64,000 bases of DNA, taken from contig NW_006763134.1 in assembly GCF_000264905.1 (NCBI RefSeq), positions 1,817,626-1,881,625 on the forward strand. Direction: 5' to 3'. A model generated the notes under the pieces. That model ran no database searches and had not been told where the DNA came from. It was given only the letters and a program-made list of their open reading frames with translations. Shown piece by piece: positions 57,363 through 64,000 of the stretch. Source of the stretch: Stereum hirsutum FP-91666 SS1. Its lineage: Eukaryota; Basidiomycota; Agaricomycetes; Russulales; Stereaceae. The translations under genes and the position numbers were made by a program. Each line of letters starts with the position of its first letter. The stretch's first letter is position 1.

Positions 57363-58404
57363 ATGGTGGAGATCACCAAGCTCTCCCTCCTGGCGTCGGC
57401 CATCGCAGCGAGATCCCAAGGGCCTACGAACGTTGCCCATTGTCCTCTAACACCCGCCGCCCTTCAACTTCCTTCCGGTCAAACCACGCTTGTCGCCCCG
57501 ACCTTCGCACCCGACTTCGTTGCTATAGGCGTCGGCGTCCAGAACTACACCTGCTCCAGCTCTTCCAATTTCACGTAAGTCTTCTCACCCAATCCCCATC
57601 GTGCCGCAGGCGCTCCGCATTCCAGCCTGTGCACCAACTCAGCAACCATCCAACCATCCAACGCCACATCCACTAACCTCATCGGTGCTCTGCGCCTCCT
57701 AGGTCCAGTGGCGCCGTCGCCGAACTCTTCGACATCTCCTGCTACGTCGACACCCCCATATTCTCCTCCCTCTCCCCCGCCACATTCGCCTTCTGGTCCG
57801 CTCTTCCCTCCTTAGGCACCTTCAACACCACCTCCCTCATCTCCCTCTTCAACAACCCTCTCTACCTCGGCGGCAACCCCAACCCCGTCGTCGACGGCCA
57901 ACACTACTTCGTACCCAATCCCGTCACCGGAGCAGGAATCTCACCGGCCTTTGACTTCAGTAGTGGGAGGTTCAATGGTTTCGCTGGCAATGATGGAGAG
58001 GAGGGAAAGAAGGCGACAGTGGTGGCGGGTGGGACGGTGAATCTGAAGTCGCCGGATGATCCGACGGTGGATGTGGATTGGTTGAGGTTGAGTGCGTTGC
58101 AGTTTCCGGGGCAGGGGGAGTTGGCGCAGACGGTGTTTAGGGTGGAGACGGCGGGTGGACAGCCGCCTAGTTCGGTATGTCTTCGAATTTGACTCAGATG
58201 TTGTGGTGGTTGAGAGGATGGGTTGCTGACGAGGAATATGCTCTTTTCTCTCGCGGTGAAATAGTGTAACAACACTGGGAGCACGATCTCGGTGAAGTAT
58301 GTGGCGAAGTATTGTGAGTCTGATCTCGCCGTGACTGTTCTCCAATTAATGCTGACCCTGCTTGCCTCATAGACTTCTACAACTCAACACTTCCGTCGAA
58401 TTGA
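57363..58404 (+). CDS. DUF3455 family secreted protein
   Basis: Exons 57363-57574, 57703-58174, 58265-58313 and 58373-58404 give 254 residues; all introns are GT-AG and keep the frame. The ATG at 57363 sits in CACCATGG after a pyrimidine-rich leader; an in-frame ATG at 57282 lies too close to the TATA region to be favoured. A weak signal peptide is visible (LSLLASAIAARSQG). DUF3455 hallmarks: LQLPSGQTTL near the start, GVGVQNYTCSSSSNFTSSGA, AVAELFDISCY, a VDWLRLSAL segment, AQTVFRVETAGGQPPSSCNN, then SVKYVAKYYFY at the end. Members are predicted extracellular proteins of unknown function, sometimes mislabelled malate dehydrogenase. Confidence 0.88.
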
Positions 58405-59733
58405 AGGTATCATGCGACTGTTCATAAAGACAATCTCGATTGAGGGCTTTCTACCCTTGTTTGGACGATATTTTCATGACCCTTCCCGCTCTGCCACTAT
58501 AATATACTCTCCCTGGGACAATGACTGCTCATGCATATGACGACTGTATTGGGACTTCTATTTCCTGGTCGCACTCGTTGTGACTACAACCCGTCTAATC
58601 TCTAACATCACCGACTTTGAGTCTCCAACTGAGAGCTGGCCTCTAATATAGCTACACTGAATTTAGAGGCCCTTGCTTTCGAAGCGTCACTCCAATGGTG
58701 GGTGGCCTTTGGAACCATCCCGCGGCCCGAAGGACTAGGTGAACGCGACTATCAGATAAATAAAACAGAGAACATGAAGAAAGTTTGTGAAGTAAGTAGC
58801 GTGTGCAGAGCGCAAATATGCTTGATAGCTTGCACGCTTCCTACTGCGTTAGATCGGAGACATGCGCATGTTTCGATGCACTCACCATAGATTTCCCTCT
58901 GAGAAGACCCCTTGCAAAGCTGTTCGGGGACTCTATAGTCCAGGTACTCACGGAGGCGTCACATTTTCCCCGGGCTGTAGAGGCTCGGTCACCAGTCTAT
59001 TCGGGGACGGGACATGGTAAAAAAGTTAAGGCGGGACATGGTGTAGTCGCGTCGGTCCGCAAGAAAGTGGGATCCGAACTTATGAAGCGGATATGGTGTG
59101 ATACAATGTTCGCTGTCAAGACTCAGACAGAAGACGTAACATCATGCGCCATGCAATATGTCGGATCATGGGGGGACAAAGGGCGAATAAAGGACCATCG
59201 TTCGGGTCATGCCACCCGCTTGTCTCGGGTAGACCGCGACTCGAAGGAACCTGTCCGCTATTAAAGCGCAGAGAAAATTGACGTCTACCTGACCGTGGAG
59301 CGATGATCCATCTGAAAGGGTTCCATAAAGAAAGAGGGAGAAGGGCACATTGATGTGGAACATAGAATTCTGCGGGCAGAAAGCATTATTGATGATGCGC
59401 ATGAATAGGGTACTTATATGTCAAAAAAAAACACGGCCTAGTCGAGGACATCGACAATGAACAGCGCGGAAAATCGGGACGTAGTAGTCAAGAGCACTCG
59501 GTTTTCTGGATCAATGTTAACCACTGTTAGTTATCGTAAGTCTTAATGTCTTTTTAAGAGGAAGAAAAATAAGACGCACGAAACAACTACCAGGACCCAT
59601 CGGCCGCGCTCGCTCGATCGCTAGGCCATAGAGCCACTCTGGTCCCACCACTATCCCTCATCGACCCCACCAAAACACCTCCCATCCACACCAACGTAAA
59701 CTCGCCATCAATCCTCTCCCACCAATCCGACGA
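58405..59733. other. Intergenic, nothing recognised
   Basis: 3' flanks of the convergent DUF3455 and MTG1 genes. A 153-codon plus-strand frame at 58803-59264 shows no domain. Confidence 0.45.
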
Positions 59734-62700
59734 TCAATGCATGCCCCTCCCACCACCTTTCTTATTAGCCAATCGCCTCAAACTCTTCTCCTTCCTCTTT
59801 TTCATATCCTCTTCCCTAACCCGCTTCTTCTCCTGCGTCACACTTTCCGTGACATGTTCGTCCTTCTCCGCCAACATATACGCATCAATACATTCCTCCA
59901 TCTTCCGCTGAACATACAGCTCTTGATCGTCTCGTAGTTTCACTGGATCCGACAAAGGAAGCTGAGGCTGTGGAGCAGAATGCGGTGGTGGCGAGATGGG
60001 TACGGGTTCTGGTGTGAGCTCAGTTAAAGTCTCGGGCACATGAGTCGCAGCGTATGATGATAATGCGGGTATTGGTTCCGGAGGCGATGTAGACAACGAT
60101 AGAGACGGGTCAACTGCAGGATCGAAGTCCCACTCCAGATCGAACCCCCATCCAATCCGCCTCTGGCCTCCATGCTCCCTTCCGACCTCACTTCCCTGCT
60201 GATCCTCAGCTATTCTCTCCACAGAATCTCCGCTCTCCAACCCTGCCAACGTCGAATCATCCAGCCCCAAAGAAGGGAACGGTGAATCCGGGTAGACGTC
60301 CTTGCCCTTATCCCTCCACCACTTGACGAACCAGACACCCGCCCGACTCGTATCGAGTCTACCTTCCCGCTTGAGCATTCCAAGCCGTTTAGCGAGGATT
60401 GGGAGTAGTTCATGGATCGACGTCTGTGGCGGGGTGCCGGGTGGGAGGATAGAGAGGTATGCAGGCGCTGCACGAATGACGCCGATATGCGGCGTTCATG
60501 ATCGGAGGAACGAAACCATGACAAAAACGTAAAAGACGAGCGGTCAGTCGAACCATCACGATATAACACGAATATAAATAGGATATGGGCGCTTGATGAG
60601 CGGCTGAAAGACGACTGCGACGACGACATACATTCTGGGTTGAGAACATTCAGTCGATAGAGGAGGTAAGCCGCCAGGTCTTCGATGTCGTATAGACCCT
60701 CTTTGATGCCCGCTGAGAATATGGGATGACGAAACGGGAACGACCCGCGCAATTGTTGGGAGGGACATCAAGGGACCATGGAATAAAACATATACGTCAG
60801 CGCTGGTCCTTGATCTCATAAAATTGGAAACTATAGAAGAGCGGGAACTGAATCGATGGATGGATAGATGGATAGATAAAGAGGATCTGAAAATATAGAA
60901 GATCGAAGTGCCACTCGGTGCCTCGCCAATGTGACTCATGCACTAATCTAATCGAACAAAAGAAATGAAACGCGGGAGAAGATGCGGAACGAACGAAACC
61001 GAACGCTAGCGAGTTGTCTGGACGGAAATGAACGGTGCCAAAAACAGCACCAGATCAAGAGAAAGAAAAGGGAAAGAAAAACACACATACCAATCAGAGC
61101 AAGCTTGATGCCCCGCTCGGCGCCTCTTTCTCCGCGGCCTAGGAAAGGCAGCATAATTCCAGGTGTATCGAAAGCATAGAGTAGAGGATCTAGCGAAAGC
61201 TTCAGGCGCGTAGAGAGCGCTCGAGTGAGGCCCGGTTGTGGAGAGGTACGCATAGCTTTGGGAGTTGCTGCGGGGAAAGTGCAGGGTCGAGGGGAGTGAA
61301 TGACAAAGGGCAATCAGTATCAGTATCAGTATCATGATGAGGAGTATCAGTGAGGATTGATTGGAAGGGGCGAGTAGTGTATGTGGAAAGATGGATGCAA
61401 TAGGACGTGGGAGGCAGGACATGGCCAAAGGTCAGGCGGTGAGAAAACAGAATTAGACGGGAAGGATGAACATGGAAATCCGAGGTGGAGTCGGAGGCGA
61501 GTGGTGTTGACTTACGCCCTTGAATACCGACGTTTCTTAGTGCGTTCAACAACGTCGACTTGCCGACGTTAGGCATACCAACTACCAGGACGTTGAGCTC
61601 CGGCATATGCGAATGTTTCTTCGCTATGTCTATAAAAAGCATAGGGCAAGAAGGCGACGGTGAATTACACCTATACTAGATATGGGAAACAAGTTCTGGG
61701 ACGTACTTACGAGCGTCTTGTTCAGAGACACAAGATCTGTCCGCGTATTCCAAGAGGCGAACATAACCCTCTGGTCGGGGAACTTTGCCTCCATCGCTCG
61801 ACAGAATGGCTATTTCACGGTTTCGGGTGATCCGACAGCGATAGTAGCAACGCAACGGCCGCCGAGTTAGACATCATCGTTATCATGGCAGGAAGAAAGC
61901 GAAACGGTTCAGTTGGGTTATACATAAGGCAGTTAGAGTGGAATGACGGACGAAAGGGACAAGGAAGACTCTGTTAACTTACATCAATTCCCCATTCTTG
62001 TACGAGATCGCGCTTCGTAAACACCACAATACGCTCACATACTCGAGCGGCGGCCGTTGGCGAGACGACAGATGCCTGTGTAGAAAGCCGTACACGTTCT
62101 GTGCGCCACTTCTGAAGAGCACCTATAGAATGTGGACAGAGCGACGGTCAGTACGGGTACAACCGTCGAAAGAAAAAGAATGGAAGACAGTGGAAACCAG
62201 GAACAACAGTTGCGTTTCTGGGGAATGGAGGTACCAAATTATGAAGCGGGCAAACGCCGCAAGGGGGAATGGAGGTGGCGGGTGGCATAACCCGTTGTAA
62301 CGCGTCTGGATTAGCTCCATACGAATGATCCTAGGTGGCGGACCACTGATGACATGTGCGAGAACTAGTGTGCACGATGAGAAACAGTGGCAGTGGCAGT
62401 GGCAGGAAAGACAAAGCCTAAGTAGGACGAATATGGTCCACGCCACCCAGTTCGACACTATATTGCGAATCTCCCGGGTAAGAATGGAATGACGTCGGTT
62501 GAGTGGCAGTTGCCTTTGCTCCTTTGCTCTGCGGAGTGACTTGACACCATTACAAGTTAGATGAACGATCGTAGTGCGCAGACGTCCAAGGCATTCATGA
62601 CACTCTTCGATCACAGACTTGGTACGGGAATGGAATGTCTTCCAGCCAAAGACAATAGAGCGGTGGCGTGGTAACTATTCAGCAGCCACGGAGCTGCGCT

Positions 62701-63074
62701 AAACGATCTACACAACACTTAAAGTCTAGTGGCTGGCGTGGCGACTAGCATGGTGCCTGCATTTCGATCGTCATTTGACGAAAGAGGCCAAAGACTATGA
62801 CCTTCAGTGGCAAAGAACGCGAGTCCAAAGACCAAAACAAGCCGAAGCACGAAAGCAACGCCACCACAAAAACCAACCAAACAAAAAACCAACCTTCAAA
62901 CGTCCTATTAATACTCGTAAGCGGCAACCTCGCATCGCGCAGCTCAAGCACGATGTCCGTGCTCGACAACAGCGTGGGCAGCATATTCTGGAACTGGGCC
63001 ATGTGGCCCGGGTACCACGATGGCGGTGTAGGTAGCGCGGGGAATGCAAAACGCGCTGCGGTGCTGAGGGCCAT
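59734..63074 (-). CDS. MTG1: Mitochondrial ribosome assembly GTPase Mtg1
   Basis: YlqF/Mtg1 circularly permuted GTPase. Seven exons (63074-62894, 62122-61983, 61809-61707, 61629-61516, 61267-61091, 60712-60632, 60467-59734) give 509 residues. Visible in order: WYPGHMAQFQNMLP and LELRDARLPLTSINRTFEGA, G4 FTKRDL (about 96-99), G5 region FASWNTR, PELNVLVV then G1 GMPNVGKST (159-167), G2 QPGLT (190-194), G3 DTPG (213-216), then GIKLALIAGIKEGLYDIEDL. The final half is an acidic, Pro-rich extension with a basic end, longer than in yeast or human Mtg1. Intron 1 is 771 nt, far above the others. At exon 3/4 I chose donor GTACGT over the overlapping GTAAGT because only it gives VNIAKKHSHMPELN in frame. 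Known role: assembly of the large mitoribosomal subunit at the inner membrane. Confidence 0.92.
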
Positions 63075-64000
63075 CGCCTTTAGTGAAGAATACCTTGAAC
63101 AGCCTGCTCAATAGGAGCGCTTGGCTGTGAGCTGGCCGGCACTAGGAGAAAGCCGTCGGACGGGAAGGCAATACTAGAGCGAGTCAAGAAGCCTGCCGGA
63201 AGACGAGCTGAACGGACAAGAACAGCTGGACGACTTGAAGAGTCCGTAGCAGTCAATTGCGAAGATTTCCTGGTTGTTGAGATGATTTGGGGTCTAGATC
63301 CTGTGACCTGTGTGAACAGAAACAATCACGCAGCCAATCAGTTACCGCTATTTCACTCCTCAACCGTGCGGTGCTGGCAAACAAGTACGTGGCCAAATGA
63401 CCCGAACACAAATAGAGCAGTTAGGAGTTTACCGCGCAGTGCGGTGCAAAGCGCGGGTTTTTCCCCAGCTCTCCGTGTGTGAGGCAATTCCAAAAACAGG
63501 GAACAGAAGGCTTGCTTACCCGTGTGAGAAAAATCCAAGCCTGAGATTACGAATACGAAGCGCGTTCGTCCTGAGTCCTAATCGTTCTCGCGAAAAAGGT
63601 TCGCAGACTGATTGCCTCAAGAACTGCAGCAGAGCTCCGTGTGGCGAAAGGAACGAAGAAGACAAGGTTCGGTGGCACAATCAACCTCGACTGGTTGCGA
63701 TGGACGCGGTTGGAAACAGAGATTTTGCGCCCGGTGTGCTCCGAGCGTCGGCTCGCAGCCACTCGGAAACACGCACGGAAAAACACGGAAACGAAAAAAC
63801 GCGCTGAGTTCCAAACTGAATTCTGACCCCGCAGGCCGCTCATTTGACATTTCGGGAAAGCGTGGGCCGAGAGCCAGTCCGGTGGCGCCGTTGACATAAC
63901 CCACAAATACACACGACGCGCCACGGAAGCTTTCGTTGGGTGCTGGCACCCACAGGCTGAGGTTGGTGACAACGCACGCTGACAGTGAACGCAGTGTGAA
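63075..64000. other. Upstream region of MTG1, window end
   Basis: No gene recognised. Open frames on both strands at 63.4-64.0 kb overlap each other and have no domain. A gene truncated by the window edge cannot be excluded. Confidence 0.35.

Overview
The window is nuclear DNA from a filamentous basidiomycete, most likely an Agaricomycete. The genes carry many short introns (mostly 50-80 nt, GT-AG), some promoters have clear TATA boxes, and families typical of these fungi are present (DUF6699, DUF3455). Five genes can be named or placed in a family by their motifs: exosome subunit RRP46, mitochondrial DNA polymerase gamma MIP1, mitochondrial GTPase MTG1, a DUF6699 protein and a DUF3455 secreted protein. 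Exon structures were derived by hand from splice signals and reading-frame continuity; none has been checked against RNA.

Layout. 1-9.8 kb: gene-poor, no product recognised. 9.9-24.8 kb: two paralogous genes in opposite orientation (+ at 9.9-12.4 kb, - at 24.8-22.6 kb). Both have a short basic start, a tentative HMG-box-like domain, low-complexity linkers and a conserved Ser/Tyr/Gly-rich tail; decayed sequence lies between them. 25-29.9 kb: gene-poor, with a 107-bp tandem repeat and the remnant of a membrane-protein gene related to a fragment near 18 kb. 29.97-36.66 kb: RRP46 and MIP1, both on +.

37.2-52.1 kb is the most unusual part. It holds a cluster of eight copies or remnants of an unrecognised gene family, all on the minus strand, interleaved with two copies of a second unrecognised family on the plus strand. 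The five full-length members start with two closely spaced SUMO-interacting-type motifs (hydrophobic VIVI cores followed by SSD/E-acidic runs). These are followed by a basic linker, in two copies built from 18-bp minisatellite units, and a conserved C-terminal domain split by one intron at a fixed position. Two shorter members (C6, C7) lack the SIM part and stand head-to-head with the plus-strand genes (A, B). One of these pairs (C7/B) is intact, the other (C6/A) is broken by frameshifts. The copy at 37.2-38.75 kb contains an exact micro-inversion of one C-terminal segment, and within that segment an insertion that looks like a tRNA-derived SINE (A and B boxes, 24-A tail, 17-18 bp target duplication).

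52.9-63.1 kb: ordinary single-copy genes, DUF6699 (-), DUF3455 (+) and MTG1 (-). RRP46, MIP1 and MTG1 are housekeeping genes for RNA decay, mtDNA replication and mitoribosome assembly. They flank the fast-changing cluster but are not evidently linked to it in function.
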